DNA from: Halalkalibacter akibai JCM 9157
GTDB taxonomy: Bacteria; Bacillota; Bacilli; Bacillales; Bacillaceae_D
DNA: 64,000 nucleotides
Assembly: GCF_000513135.1 (NCBI RefSeq)
Contig: NZ_BAUV01000008.1
Coordinates: forward strand, 62,001 to 126,000
Direction of reading: 5' to 3'
Shown here in pieces: positions 45,065 to 54,068 of this stretch. Both the position numbers and the translations under genes were made by a program. The notes beneath the pieces are model-generated. The model worked only from the letters and a program-made list of their open reading frames with translations. It was not told the DNA's origin and did not search any database. How positions within the stretch are numbered: position 1 is the first letter of the stretch; each line of letters begins with the position of its first letter.

Positions 45065-46990
45065 TTACTCATCTATTTCTTTAATAGTATAAGTTTGCTC
45101 CAAGGTAGCCTCGAAGTCAGGAGAATTTTTGCTCTTCACTAAGACTCTGATAGTGTAATCACCTTCCTCTTTAGGAGTCTCCCAGACAACACTGTTTGAA
45201 GAAGAGTAGTCTTGAAGTGTTCTCCAAGTAGAGCCGTCTAGAATTTCAAATTTATACATGAGCTCTGACCCTCCAGTTGCAGTTGCGCTAACCGTCAACA
45301 TCATACCCGGTTGGTGAACGAGATTTGCTGGAGCAATGTCTGTTAGGGTAACAGGTGAATTAATAATATATTTCAGCTCTTGTGATGCATCAAACTTTTC
45401 TTTGGAGAATTTGTGTTTAACTTCTATCTTTAAAATATATTGTCCACCATATTCAGGCTTCCAATCGTAAGTGGATTTGTTTGAGAAATCTTGCACCGTT
45501 TTCCACTCTGTTCCATTATGAATTCTAAATCTGTATAGATGGTCTTTATTGTTTGATGGTGTAGAAATGACAATATTCGTTTTGGTGAATTGTGGACTTA
45601 CTTTATTTGTTTGGATTGAATCAATCGTTGCTTTCTTAAAGATAACATAATTCAGTTCTTTTTCATGATCGAAAGATTTGGTTGATGATTTATGTTTTAC
45701 TTGAACTTTTAACTTGTAAGAACCTTCATTCATTTGTTTCCAATTAAACGTAGAATTAGAAGAGAAGTCTTGCACCGTTTTCCACTTAGAACCATCATGA
45801 ACAAGGAACTTGAAAAGGTTATTTTTATTGTTGTTTGACTGAGCTGTTAATTGTACCGTAGCATCGCTAGGACTTGGACTTGCTAAATTCGTTTTAAATG
45901 ATGTAACCTTGGCTGGCGCATAAACAGTGTATTTCATCGTTTTCTCTGAATCAAATTTTTTCTTAGAGAGTTTGTGTCTTGCTTGAACTTTAATTTTATA
46001 TGATCCTTCTTTTGTTGGTTTCCAATTAACCTTTGCATTGGAAGAATAGCCTTGAATGGTTTTCCACTTTTCACCGTCATAGATGGAGAACTTATATTCA
46101 TTGTTTTGACTGCTATTGCTTGTAGCTGAAATCGAGATGTTCTTATTGGTCGGTTGTGGACTCGAGACACTAGTAGCCACATTTTTTACACTAGCTGGTG
46201 AGAATACCGTGTAATTAAACACTTTTTCATCATCAAAAGCTTTTTTAGAATTGCGACTTTTCACCTGAGCTTTAATTTTATATGAACCAGCTTTAGTTGG
46301 CTTCCAGTTAACGGATTTACTAGTAGAGTAGTTTTGTATAGTGGTCCATTTTTTTCCGTCATAAACAGAATACTTGAATAATGGGTCTTTACCTGCTGAA
46401 GTAGTTGCTGTGAACTTTACTGATGTATTTGTAGGTTGCGGGCTCTTTACTGAAGTAGTGACATTGTTTAGTTTGCTGCCAACATTATATCCGTGTGAAG
46501 CAGCGATTGAATCGAAGGTTTTACTTGTATTTGTAATGATTACAGTTGTATTTACGGGTACTTGATCAAATAACCAACGAATTTCATCGTTATGCATTCG
46601 AACACAGCCAGCACTTGCATAAGTACCAATTGAGTTAGCGTTGTTGTTTCCGTGAATCGCATAAGTTGTTCCATTGGTCCCACGAGCATTTAAACCAAGC
46701 CAGCGATCACCTAATGGATTATTGGTAGCGCCACCTGCTATATTCGCTTTATAGTAAGGGCGATTTTTAATTTTATTGACGATTTTAAATGTTCCTTCAG
46801 GAGTGTAACCACTTTGTCTACCTGTGGCGACCTTAAACGTCTTCACAATCTTTCCATTATTATAATAAGCTAGTTGATTAGAAGCCTTATTAATAATAAT
46901 TAGTTGATTGCTAGAGTTAGCAAAAGTCGGTTGGCTAAAAAGAAAAAAGGTAGAAAATACTAGAATAAGTAAAACGGTTAATTTTTTCAT
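45065..46990 (-). CDS. Secreted L,D-transpeptidase with five C-terminal repeats
   Basis: 641 residues from ATG 46990, six bases after GGGGG. A Sec signal peptide (about 1-24) precedes the YkuD catalytic domain (about 27-155). Its active site is YAIHGNNNANSIGTYASAGC, continuing VRMHNDEI, with the catalytic Cys and His in place. The rest consists of five tandem units of about 92 residues (starting near 180, 275, 370, 465 and 555). Each has a core like YKFSIYDGEKWKTIQGYSS and an NWKPTKEGSYKIKVQ strand, an Ig-like Y_Y_Y type fold. The enzyme would form 3-3 cross-links in, or attach proteins to, peptidoglycan. The repeats may place it in the wall. They lack LysM-type signatures. Confidence 0.87.
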   Translation of the reverse strand: MKKLTVLLILVFSTFFLFSQPTFANSSNQLIIINKASNQLAYYNNGKIVKTFKVATGRQSGYTPEGTFKIVNKIKNRPYYKANIAGGATNNPLGDRWLGLNARGTNGTTYAIHGNNNANSIGTYASAGCVRMHNDEIRWLFDQVPVNTTVIITNTSKTFDSIAASHGYNVGSKLNNVTTSVKSPQPTNTSVKFTATTSAGKDPLFKYSVYDGKKWTTIQNYSTSKSVNWKPTKAGSYKIKAQVKSRNSKKAFDDEKVFNYTVFSPASVKNVATSVSSPQPTNKNISISATSNSSQNNEYKFSIYDGEKWKTIQGYSSNAKVNWKPTKEGSYKIKVQARHKLSKKKFDSEKTMKYTVYAPAKVTSFKTNLASPSPSDATVQLTAQSNNNKNNLFKFLVHDGSKWKTVQDFSSNSTFNWKQMNEGSYKLKVQVKHKSSTKSFDHEKELNYVIFKKATIDSIQTNKVSPQFTKTNIVISTPSNNKDHLYRFRIHNGTEWKTVQDFSNKSTYDWKPEYGGQYILKIEVKHKFSKEKFDASQELKYIINSPVTLTDIAPANLVHQPGMMLTVSATATGGSELMYKFEILDGSTWRTLQDYSSSNSVVWETPKEEGDYTIRVLVKSKNSPDFEATLEQTYTIKEIDE

Positions 46991-47288
46991 CATAAACCCC
47001 CATAAATGGTTATTATCTACTAAAAATTATAAGACAAGGAGGGACAAGGAATTTGTTGAAAACTGAAGTCGAAAAGTAAAATGTTTCGACTGAAAATATG
47101 GAACTATTTGTAAAACGAAGCAATTTGCTAAAATGTTTCATCGTTTCATTTCTATTTTTGAAAGATGATGTAAATACATAGCGTTTTAAGAAAGAATTTG
47201 TAAGAAGTAACATTTGAGAATGACGAAACTTTGTTATATGATGTTTCTTAAAGCTTAGAAAAAATAAAGAAAAAGAGAGATGGACGCA

Positions 47289-48323
47289 ATGTATCCTAGA
47301 GAATTAGGTTTTAAGATGCCAGCTGAATGGACCACTCATCAAAGAACTTTCATATCCTGGCCTGTGAAAGAATCAATGGTATATCCTGATGATTATAAAA
47401 TTGTTTGGGATGGCTATACGGAATTGGTTCAGGCAATTGCTGAATTCGAACCTGTTACAGTGATAGCAAACCCAAGTGATATAGAAGAACTTAAAAAATT
47501 ATTTGCAACTGACAGAGTTGATGTACTACCAATCGAGCATAATGATGCTTGGCTTCGTGATAATGGACCGACATTTATTCAAAATGATCAAGGTGAAATA
47601 GCGGGTGTAAATTGGGTATTTAATGCTTGGGGAGAAAAATATTCTCCATGGACGTTAGATGATCAAGTAGCTCCTAAAATTCTTGAGCATTACAATATAA
47701 AGCAATTTGATGCCCAACTTGTTATGGAAGGTGGCTCTTTCCACGTTGACGGTGAAGGGACGTTACTTACGACAGAAGAATGCCTGCTTAATCCAAATCG
47801 AAATCCTGATTTAACTAAAGAATTAATTGAGCAATACGTTAAAGACTATTTAAATGTGGAAAAGGTTATTTGGCTTAATAAAGGTTTAAGTGGCGATGAA
47901 ACAGATGGTCACGTCGATAACGTTGCTTGTTTTGCCGCTCCTGGAAAAGTAATCATACAAGTTTGTCATGATCCAAGTGATACTAACTATCAAATTACAC
48001 AGGAAAACCTTGAAATTTTAAGAAATGCAACAGACGCACAAGGACGTAAACTGGAAATTATTGAAATAGAGCAGCCACCAGCTGTATATTTTGAAGACAG
48101 CAGGCTAACACTTAGTTACTTGAATTTTTATTTTGTTAATGGAGGCATTATTTTGCCGATCTTTGGTGGGACGGCCCAAGAAACCGATCAAAAAGCGATC
48201 GACGTGCTTCAAGCGACTTTCCCCGATAGAAAGATTAGAACGATTGACGGTATGGCGATTATCAAAGAGGGCGGAAATGTCCATTGTACGACTCAGCAAA
48301 TGATAGTAGATCAATCGAAATAG
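47289..48323 (+). CDS. aguA: Agmatine deiminase
   Basis: 344 residues. ATG 47289 is preferred because the GAGAG before the in-frame ATG 47280 lies too close to the latter. The porphyromonas-type peptidyl-arginine deiminase fold is shown by HNDAWLRDNGPTF (guanidinium-binding Asp), MEGGSFHVDGEGTLLTTEEC, SGDETDGHVDNVACF (catalytic His) and EGGNVHCTTQQ with the nucleophile Cys. The enzyme converts agmatine to N-carbamoylputrescine and ammonia. The next gene, 12 bases on, encodes the amidase for the next step, so the pair makes putrescine. No arginine decarboxylase is in the window. The 298-bp gap upstream shows no clear element. Confidence 0.93.
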   Translation: MYPRELGFKMPAEWTTHQRTFISWPVKESMVYPDDYKIVWDGYTELVQAIAEFEPVTVIANPSDIEELKKLFATDRVDVLPIEHNDAWLRDNGPTFIQNDQGEIAGVNWVFNAWGEKYSPWTLDDQVAPKILEHYNIKQFDAQLVMEGGSFHVDGEGTLLTTEECLLNPNRNPDLTKELIEQYVKDYLNVEKVIWLNKGLSGDETDGHVDNVACFAAPGKVIIQVCHDPSDTNYQITQENLEILRNATDAQGRKLEIIEIEQPPAVYFEDSRLTLSYLNFYFVNGGIILPIFGGTAQETDQKAIDVLQATFPDRKIRTIDGMAIIKEGGNVHCTTQQMIVDQSK

Positions 48324-48335
48324 AGGTGAATAGCA

Positions 48336-49211
48336 TTGAGAAAAGTAAAAGTTGCCGCTACTCAAATGGGTGACCAGGGTAGTGTTGAAAATAATATTAA
48401 AAAAGCAGAAGAGCTTGTGCGTGAGGCTGCAAGCAAAGGGGCTCAAATTATTCAAATACAAGAACTATTTGAAACACCTTATTTCTGTCAAAAAGAAAAG
48501 TCCGATTATTATATCTATGCAACAGAAGTCGAAAAAAACAAAGCTGTTTCACATTTTAAAAAAATTGCAAAAGAACTTGAGGTTGTTTTGCCTATTAGTT
48601 TTTATGAAAAAAAGAACAATGCAAGATATAATTCATTAGCGGTTATTGATGCAGATGGAGAAATACTTGGTGTTTACCGTAAAAGTCATATTCCAGATGG
48701 CCCTGGTTATGAGGAGAAATTCTACTTTAATCCTGGGGATACTGGTTTTAAAGTATGGGATACTCGTTATGGGAAAATTGGCATCGGAATTTGTTGGGAT
48801 CAATGGTACCCTGAGGCAGCACGCTGTATGGTGCTAATGGGGGCTGAAATTCTATTTTATCCGACTGCTATTGGTTCGGAACCACATGATTCAACAATTG
48901 ATTCAAAAGACCACTGGCAAACGTGTATGTTAGGTCATGCTGCTTCTAACCTCGTACCTGTAATTGCTTCAAATCGAATTGGGGTAGAAGAAGATGAAGA
49001 TTCTAAAATTACATTCTACGGCTCTTCATTTATTGCTGGACCTCAAGGAAATAAAATAGAGGAAGCTGGTAGGACTGAGGAAACTGTTTTAGTGGCAGAA
49101 TTTGATCTTGACGCTCTTGATGTACAAAGAATAGAGTGGGGGATCTTCCGTGACCGTCGACCTGATTTATATAAAATTATTACGTCTTATGATGGTGAGT
49201 TAACGGTATAA
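48336..49211 (+). CDS. aguB: N-carbamoylputrescine amidase
   Basis: 291 residues from TTG 48336, with TAGAGGTG upstream. It belongs to the nitrilase/CN-hydrolase superfamily. The catalytic Glu is in IQIQELFETPYFCQ, the Lys in VYRKSHIPDGPGYEEKFYF, and the Cys in GIGICWDQWYPEAARCM. This is the nitrilase group that contains plant and bacterial N-carbamoylputrescine amidases. It releases putrescine, CO2 and ammonia from N-carbamoylputrescine. Its position directly behind aguA makes the substrate assignment firm for a sequence-only call. Confidence 0.93.
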   Translation: MRKVKVAATQMGDQGSVENNIKKAEELVREAASKGAQIIQIQELFETPYFCQKEKSDYYIYATEVEKNKAVSHFKKIAKELEVVLPISFYEKKNNARYNSLAVIDADGEILGVYRKSHIPDGPGYEEKFYFNPGDTGFKVWDTRYGKIGIGICWDQWYPEAARCMVLMGAEILFYPTAIGSEPHDSTIDSKDHWQTCMLGHAASNLVPVIASNRIGVEEDEDSKITFYGSSFIAGPQGNKIEEAGRTEETVLVAEFDLDALDVQRIEWGIFRDRRPDLYKIITSYDGELTV

Positions 49212-49252
49212 CTTTTTTTAGTGATCTAATTAAAGAATAGCTTAACAAAGTG

Positions 49253-49381
49253 GAATGAAGCGGAAGGCACTTGACTCCTGCAGGAAAAGAGGAAAGGGCA
49301 AGACACCACAGACGAAGTCGTGGTGGCTTGGCTTTCTCCCCGCGGAAAGCAAGTGCCTGTAGCGTAATGAAACGGGTTCGT
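49253..49381. repeat. Bacillaceae interspersed GC-rich repeat, copy 3
   Basis: Contains GAAGCGGAAGGCACTTGACT, CCTGCAGGAAAAGAGGAAAG, then a hairpin CACCACAGACGAAGTCGTGGTG and TCCCCGCGGAAAGCAAGTGC (given in parts). These words recur in the elements at 41617 and, reversed, at 37850. Any open frame across it is not coding. Confidence 0.6.
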
Positions 49382-49407
49382 TAAGCGAATCCAACAAATT
49401 ATATGAA

Positions 49408-49437
49408 AAGAGCCCAAATCATAGGATTTGGGCTCTT
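49408..49437 (-). terminator. Terminator of the opuA operon
   Basis: A 13-bp perfect stem (49408-49420 with 49425-49437) and 4-base loop. On the minus strand TTTCATATAATTT follows. Confidence 0.75.
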
Positions 49438-49445
49438 AACAATTA

Positions 49446-50369
49446 TTATTCTTTTACTAAATCTTCAATTGAATCAATATCCATGTAAGTCGGTACAACT
49501 AATCCTAAAGCTGTTCCGTGAAGGTTTGATCCTAAATCTTCGAAGTCACCTTCATATTGTGCGTAGTAATCTGAGTGAGTAGTTGGCAACCATGCTCCAA
49601 CTGTCGCATCACCACTACCTGTTGCAACACCAGCCCACATTGGACCTGCATCAACTTGTGTAAGGTCTACATCATAACCAACTGTTTCAAGCACATGACC
49701 TATTACATTTGTACCTGCGATAACATCGTCCCAAGCTACATATAACAATGTAAAGCTATCACCTTCAACAGCGTCAACACCTTCTGTCCACGTAGCAACT
49801 AAGTCAGCATGTTCACTTACAAATTGTTCTGCAGCTTCATCTGGATTCATGCCATCATTGATTAAAGCCATTGTGTACTCGATATGTTCAGGCTCCCATT
49901 GGAACTGACTCAACAATTGGTACGCGCTAGGATGATCAGCCTCTAATCCTAAACGAGCAATTGTATGAACATCTTCAGCACCACCGTAAAGGTTTAATGG
50001 ATCTTCTAAGTATTTCAGATCGAACTCAGAAAACTTCCAGTGTGGACTCCAACCCGTTACGATAATAGGCTCTTCATTTTCATAAGCACTAGCTAGAGAA
50101 GCAGCCATTGCTGCACCAGAACTTTCAATAACTGTCCAATCATCTTCTAGTCCATATTCAGGTAATACGTCGTTAATAGTAATGTTCATTAAACCTGCGC
50201 CAGGATCAATCCCGACAATTGTGTAGTCAACTTGTTCGCCAACTGAAGCTGATGTTTCTGCACCGCCTTCTGCTGGTGTTTCTTCCGTTGTAGCATCTTC
50301 ACTTCCACATGCTGCTAAACCTAAAGCTAAAACAGATGCTGTAGTTAAACCTAATAATTTCTTAAACAT
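49446..50369 (-). CDS. opuAC: Glycine betaine-binding lipoprotein OpuAC
   Basis: 307 residues. The lipobox is in ALGLAACGSED. The mature part follows B. subtilis OpuAC from end to end: VGIDPGAGLMNITIND, IIVTGWSPHWKFSEFDLKYL, LLYVAWDDVIAGTNVIGHVL, DAGPMWAGVATGSGDA and LGLVVPTYMDIDSIEDL. The Trp residues of the betaine-binding aromatic pocket are visible in GWSPHW and GPMW. It captures glycine betaine and related osmoprotectants and hands them to OpuAB. The protein is notably acidic, which suits a salt- or alkali-tolerant organism. Its start overlaps the opuAB stop by one base (TAATG). Confidence 0.93.
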   Translation of the reverse strand: MFKKLLGLTTASVLALGLAACGSEDATTEETPAEGGAETSASVGEQVDYTIVGIDPGAGLMNITINDVLPEYGLEDDWTVIESSGAAMAASLASAYENEEPIIVTGWSPHWKFSEFDLKYLEDPLNLYGGAEDVHTIARLGLEADHPSAYQLLSQFQWEPEHIEYTMALINDGMNPDEAAEQFVSEHADLVATWTEGVDAVEGDSFTLLYVAWDDVIAGTNVIGHVLETVGYDVDLTQVDAGPMWAGVATGSGDATVGAWLPTTHSDYYAQYEGDFEDLGSNLHGTALGLVVPTYMDIDSIEDLVKE

Positions 50370-51217
50370 TAATGTGTTCCCCCTTGTTTTTTCTTTCCTA
50401 TATTTTGAGTAATCCGGTCTAAAATAATGGCAATAATGACAATAGCTAGACCAGCTTCAAAACCAACTCCAGTTTTAATTTGGGTCACAGCTCGGTACAC
50501 TTCAGTTCCAAGTCCAGGAGCACCAACCATGGCTGCAATAACAACCATTGATAAAGCTAACATGATACTTTGGTTAATTCCTGCCATAATCGTAGGCATG
50601 GCAAGAGGTAGTTGAACTTTTAATAAGCGTTGTTTCGTTGTCGAACCAAATGCGTTGGTGGCTTCAATCAGATCTTCTGGAACTTGTTGAATCCCAAGAA
50701 TCGTTAATCTTATCGTCGGCGGCATTGCAAAAATAACAGATGCGAATACGCCTGGAACGACACCAATATTAAAGAAAAAGATGGCAGGGATTAAGTAAAC
50801 AAAAGCTGGCATTGTCTGCATCAAATCTAAAATAGGGGTGACAACTTGCTTAACTCTCTTGCTTTGTGATGCCCAAATCCCAATAGGAATTCCTATCACA
50901 ATCGTGACAAAAACCGCGGTAAGAACAAGAGCGAGCGTCTTAATCATATGTTCCCAGTAACCAAGGTTCCAAATAAGGAGTAAGCCTAGTACGGCAAACA
51001 AGGCAACTCTCCATTTACTCGTTTTCCAAGCTAGTAGAGCGACTAACAAGATTAGTAGAAAAGGAGGAGGCAAAATAAGAAGCCACTCTATCCCATCAAC
51101 AACACCTCGTAAAATGACACTAATGACTTGGAACACACCACTTAAGTTTGAAGTTAACCAAGCAACGAAAACGTCAATCCATTCAGCCAATGGGAGTTTA
51201 GGAATTAGATCTTCCAT
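50369..51217 (-). CDS. opuAB: Glycine betaine ABC permease OpuAB
   Basis: 282 residues with an amphipathic N-terminal segment and about seven membrane segments. The inner-membrane permease motif is EATNAFGSTTKQRLLKVQLP, the coupling loop that touches the ATPase. TMPAFVYLIPAIFFFNIG and GINQSIMLALSMVVIAAMVG are typical of ProW/OpuAB. Its start lies directly after the opuAA stop, with GGAGGTG overlapping that gene's end. It forms the channel for betaine import into the cytosol. Confidence 0.93.
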   Translation of the reverse strand: MEDLIPKLPLAEWIDVFVAWLTSNLSGVFQVISVILRGVVDGIEWLLILPPPFLLILLVALLAWKTSKWRVALFAVLGLLLIWNLGYWEHMIKTLALVLTAVFVTIVIGIPIGIWASQSKRVKQVVTPILDLMQTMPAFVYLIPAIFFFNIGVVPGVFASVIFAMPPTIRLTILGIQQVPEDLIEATNAFGSTTKQRLLKVQLPLAMPTIMAGINQSIMLALSMVVIAAMVGAPGLGTEVYRAVTQIKTGVGFEAGLAIVIIAIILDRITQNIGKKKQGGTH

Positions 51218-52447
51218 TTAAATCACCTCCGGCTGTGAAACTAAGTTATTAATATGTTCTTCATTTCCTGCAAGAGCTCCAAGGACCGCGCCTTTTACTA
51301 GAATACCTTTTAAACGATTTTGCTCATCGGTAACGGCAACAGGCACCGTTGCATTTGAAACTTCCTCAAATAAATTCGTGAGGTACGTATCTGGAGTAAC
51401 AGTCGTTACATTTGATTCAGTAATATCAGCTAACGTCTGGTTTTTTTCTATCGCAGCAGAAGCTGCATCAGCGGTAACGGCTCCAATTAACGTTTTTTGT
51501 TTATCAACTACATAGATGGAGGAGATTCCAAGTTCTTTCATCAATTTAAGAGCAACGCGTGGTCCTTTATCAACTTGAACCGTTTCTGCACGTTTCATAA
51601 TATGAGAAGCGGTAAGAACTTTAGATAAATCAACATCTTCTACAAACTTCTCGACATACTCATTGGATGGATTCATTAGAATTTCTTCAGGACTACCAAT
51701 TTGAACAATTTTACCATCTTTCATTAATGCAATCCGGTCGCCAATTCGTAACGCCTCATCTAAATCATGAGTAATGAAAACGATCGTCTTTTCAACAGAG
51801 GACTGCAGTTGAAGGAGTTCATCTTGCATGTCTTTACGAATAAGTGGATCAAGTGCACTAAAGGCTTCATCCATTAATAACACATCTGGATTATTAGCAA
51901 GTGCCCGAGCAAGACCAACACGTTGTTGCATTCCACCACTTAATTGGCTAGGATACTGGTGTTCATAGCCTTTTAACCCTACTAACTCTAAAGATTCTTG
52001 AGCTTTCTTTTGACGTTCATCTTTCGGTACACCTTGTATTTCAAGGCCGTACTCCGTATTTTCTAGTACAGTGTAGTGAGGCAATAACGCGAATTTTTGA
52101 AAAACCATACTAATTTTTTTTCTTCGTACTTCTCGAAGTTGGTCATTCGACATCTTGACCACATCGTCGCCATCAATCAAAACTTGGCCGCTAGTCGGAT
52201 CTATTAACCGATTTAAAAGTCTAACAAGAGTGGATTTCCCGCTACCTGAGAGTCCCATTATGACGAAAATTTCACCCGTTTTAACTTCGAAGCTTGCTTG
52301 ATTGACCCCGACTGTGCAGCCAGTATTCTTTAAAATCTCAGCTTTAGATGTACCATCTTTAAGCTGTTTTGAAGCCTGTTTAACATTTTTACCAAAGATC
52401 TTTGTTACTTGATCTACTTTGATTTTTACCTGTTTGTTTGAATTCAT
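51218..52447 (-). CDS. opuAA: Glycine betaine ABC ATPase OpuAA with CBS domains
   Basis: 409 residues from ATG 52447, seven bases after AGAGGTG; a longer in-frame start at 52522 lacks a site. Walker A GLSGSGKST, signature QLSGGMQQR, Walker B VLLMDEAFSALD and the switch His in FITHD are intact. Two CBS domains (about 265-395) follow, as in OpuAA, where they sense ionic strength and, in some species, c-di-AMP. It powers the OpuA importer. The gene is first in the operon opuAA-AB-AC and is divergent from a GbsR-type regulator, with a palindromic operator between them. Confidence 0.93.
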   Translation of the reverse strand: MNSNKQVKIKVDQVTKIFGKNVKQASKQLKDGTSKAEILKNTGCTVGVNQASFEVKTGEIFVIMGLSGSGKSTLVRLLNRLIDPTSGQVLIDGDDVVKMSNDQLREVRRKKISMVFQKFALLPHYTVLENTEYGLEIQGVPKDERQKKAQESLELVGLKGYEHQYPSQLSGGMQQRVGLARALANNPDVLLMDEAFSALDPLIRKDMQDELLQLQSSVEKTIVFITHDLDEALRIGDRIALMKDGKIVQIGSPEEILMNPSNEYVEKFVEDVDLSKVLTASHIMKRAETVQVDKGPRVALKLMKELGISSIYVVDKQKTLIGAVTADAASAAIEKNQTLADITESNVTTVTPDTYLTNLFEEVSNATVPVAVTDEQNRLKGILVKGAVLGALAGNEEHINNLVSQPEVI

Positions 52448-52540
52448 TTTTTTCACCTCTTCATATCCCTTATTTATTCTATAGGCTTTTGAGACTTTTA
52501 CACAAAGAGCAGAATACAGCAAATTCAGTCTATATCGTTT

Positions 52541-52558
52541 GTACAGTTAAAACTGTAC
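52541..52558. promoter_or_regulatory. 18-bp palindromic operator between opuA and the GbsR-type gene
   Basis: GTACAGTT-AA-AACTGTAC, a perfect 8-2-8 inverted repeat, 94 bp upstream of opuAA and 181 bp upstream of the regulator gene. A likely site for the adjacent regulator; this is inferred from position and symmetry. Confidence 0.6.
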
Positions 52559-52738
52559 GTACTAAACACAACATATGCATATAAATACTCTTGAATGCTT
52601 CAAGATCCTTTTCATTCCCAATTTCAGTTTTCGTTTTTCGTATGGTAATCTTAAACCAGTGATGTACGTTTAAGGTGGGAAAACCCTTTTATGAAAGGCT
52701 ATTAATCGGATAACTGAAACTCACAGGGAAGTGATGGG

Positions 52739-53281
52739 ATGAATCAAAAAGAAAAATTAGAGAATGCTAGAGCTCGATTTATTGACTCTATGGCACAAAA
52801 TATGAATCTTTATGGCATTACTCCGTCCGTTGGTCGGTTATATGGACTGCTTTACTTTAATCAACAACCAATGACGTTAGATAGTATGAAGGATGAGCTT
52901 GGGATGAGTAAAACGAGCATGAGTACATCGGTTCGTCAACTACAGGAGTTGAAAATGGTTGAAAAAGTTTGGAAAAAAGGAACGAGAAAAGATTTATATC
53001 AATCACTAGATGACTGGTATGAAACGTTTTCTGATCTTTTTTCAGTTAAGTGGCGAGCGGGTATTTCTTTAAATATGACGACAATAGAGAGAAATTTAAA
53101 GGAATTAGAGGAGATAATAGAAGATAGTGAGACATCTTTAGAAATTAAAGAAGCTGCAAAAATGGATAAAGAAAAACTAATGTACGCATTAGAATATTAT
53201 GACTGGTTAACTAGGCTAGTTGATAGTATTGAATCGAAAGAGATCTTTGATTTTATTCCGAAACAGGTAGATAAATCTTAA
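52739..53281 (+). CDS. GbsR/OpcR-type MarR-fold repressor
   Basis: 180 residues. The winged-helix region is LYGITPSVGRLYGLLYFNQQ, then DELGMSKTSMSTSVRQLQEL and VWKKGTRKDLYQ; a helical dimerisation part follows. The whole sequence fits the GbsR/OpcR/YvaV family, which in B. subtilis responds to choline or controls osmoprotectant uptake and glycine betaine synthesis. Placement divergent from opuA, with a palindrome between, suggests it represses opuA, itself or both. The effector could be choline or glycine betaine; this is not shown. No gbsAB genes lie in the window. Confidence 0.83.
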   Translation: MNQKEKLENARARFIDSMAQNMNLYGITPSVGRLYGLLYFNQQPMTLDSMKDELGMSKTSMSTSVRQLQELKMVEKVWKKGTRKDLYQSLDDWYETFSDLFSVKWRAGISLNMTTIERNLKELEEIIEDSETSLEIKEAAKMDKEKLMYALEYYDWLTRLVDSIESKEIFDFIPKQVDKS

Positions 53282-53322
53282 CATAACGGGGATTATTCAG
53301 AGCACCCCTAGGAGGTTAGTGG

Positions 53323-53913
53323 ATGGAAGCTAAACCTTTAGAAAGAGTTTTTTTTAACCAACCAACACTTGAGTTAGCTCGTGCATTAATTGGTAAATTA
53401 CTAATTAAAGATACGGCTGAGGGACTTTCAGCAGGTTGGATTGTAGAAACAGAAGCGTATAAAGGGCCCGAGGACCGTGCAGCGCATAGTTATGGAAACA
53501 GAAGAACAAAACGGACAGAAGTGATGTTTGGTGAGGCAGGTTTTATTTATACGTATGTGATGCACACCCATTGTTTAGTGAATGTTGTAAGTGGGGAGAA
53601 AGAAAAACCTGAAGCGGTGTTAATTCGTGCTGTTGAACCTTATATAGGGATAGATTTAATGTTTAAAAGAAGAGGAGCTAATAAAAAGGAAGTTGAGTTA
53701 ACTAATGGCCCTGGTAAGTTAACAAAAGCACTAGGTATTTCAAAGGAAGACTATGGGCTACCTGCCTTTCAACCTCCACTTTTCATTGCAGACGGAAGAG
53801 AAGTGGACAAGATTGGTTGCGGACCACGAATAGGCATCGACAATAGTGGCGAAGCGAAAAATTATCCGTGGCGTTTTTGGGAAAGGGACAATCCGTTTGT
53901 ATCGAGAAAATGA
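53323..53913 (+). CDS. 3-methyladenine DNA glycosylase (AAG/MPG family)
   Basis: 196 residues, start ATG 53323 behind AGGAGG. The catalytic Glu is in WIVETEAYKGPEDRAAHSY, the intercalating-loop region in MFGEAGFIYTYVMHTHCLVN, and the core strand in LTNGPGKLTKALGI. The family removes 3-methyladenine, hypoxanthine and similar damaged bases from DNA. Length matches bacterial members such as B. subtilis YxlJ. It follows the GbsR-type gene by 41 bp and could be cotranscribed, though the functions are unrelated. Confidence 0.9.
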   Translation: MEAKPLERVFFNQPTLELARALIGKLLIKDTAEGLSAGWIVETEAYKGPEDRAAHSYGNRRTKRTEVMFGEAGFIYTYVMHTHCLVNVVSGEKEKPEAVLIRAVEPYIGIDLMFKRRGANKKEVELTNGPGKLTKALGISKEDYGLPAFQPPLFIADGREVDKIGCGPRIGIDNSGEAKNYPWRFWERDNPFVSRK

Positions 53914-53974
53914 GTTAGAATGAAAGTTATCCTTCTCGCCTAGCAGGGAAGGGTAATTTTTTTTATTCTGTTTA

Positions 53975-54042
53975 TTCTTTATAAAGAACAAAAAGTGTTT
54001 ACTGTTTCTTTTATTAGGAGTATAATGTTCTTTAATAAGAAC
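53975..54042 (+). promoter_or_regulatory. Promoter flanked by two SinR-type boxes
   Basis: TTTACT (53998-54003), 17 bp, TATAAT (54021-54026). TTCTTTATAAAGAA (53975-53988) is a perfect palindrome upstream of the -35. GTTCTT-TAAT-AAGAAC (54027-54042) overlaps the expected transcription start. GTTCTTT is the SinR recognition core in B. subtilis, so repression by a SinR-type protein is likely. Confidence 0.75.
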
Positions 54043-54068
54043 AAAAAATAATCCAAAAGGAGGATTAA

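Noticed and set aside
49226-49417. Minus-strand open frame after aguB
   Set aside because: It is covered by the interspersed repeat and a terminator and has no ribosome site.
52655-52738. Possible riboswitch in the GbsR-type leader
   Set aside because: Some short GC-rich complementary words are present, but no arrangement fits a riboswitch class I know and there is no terminator.
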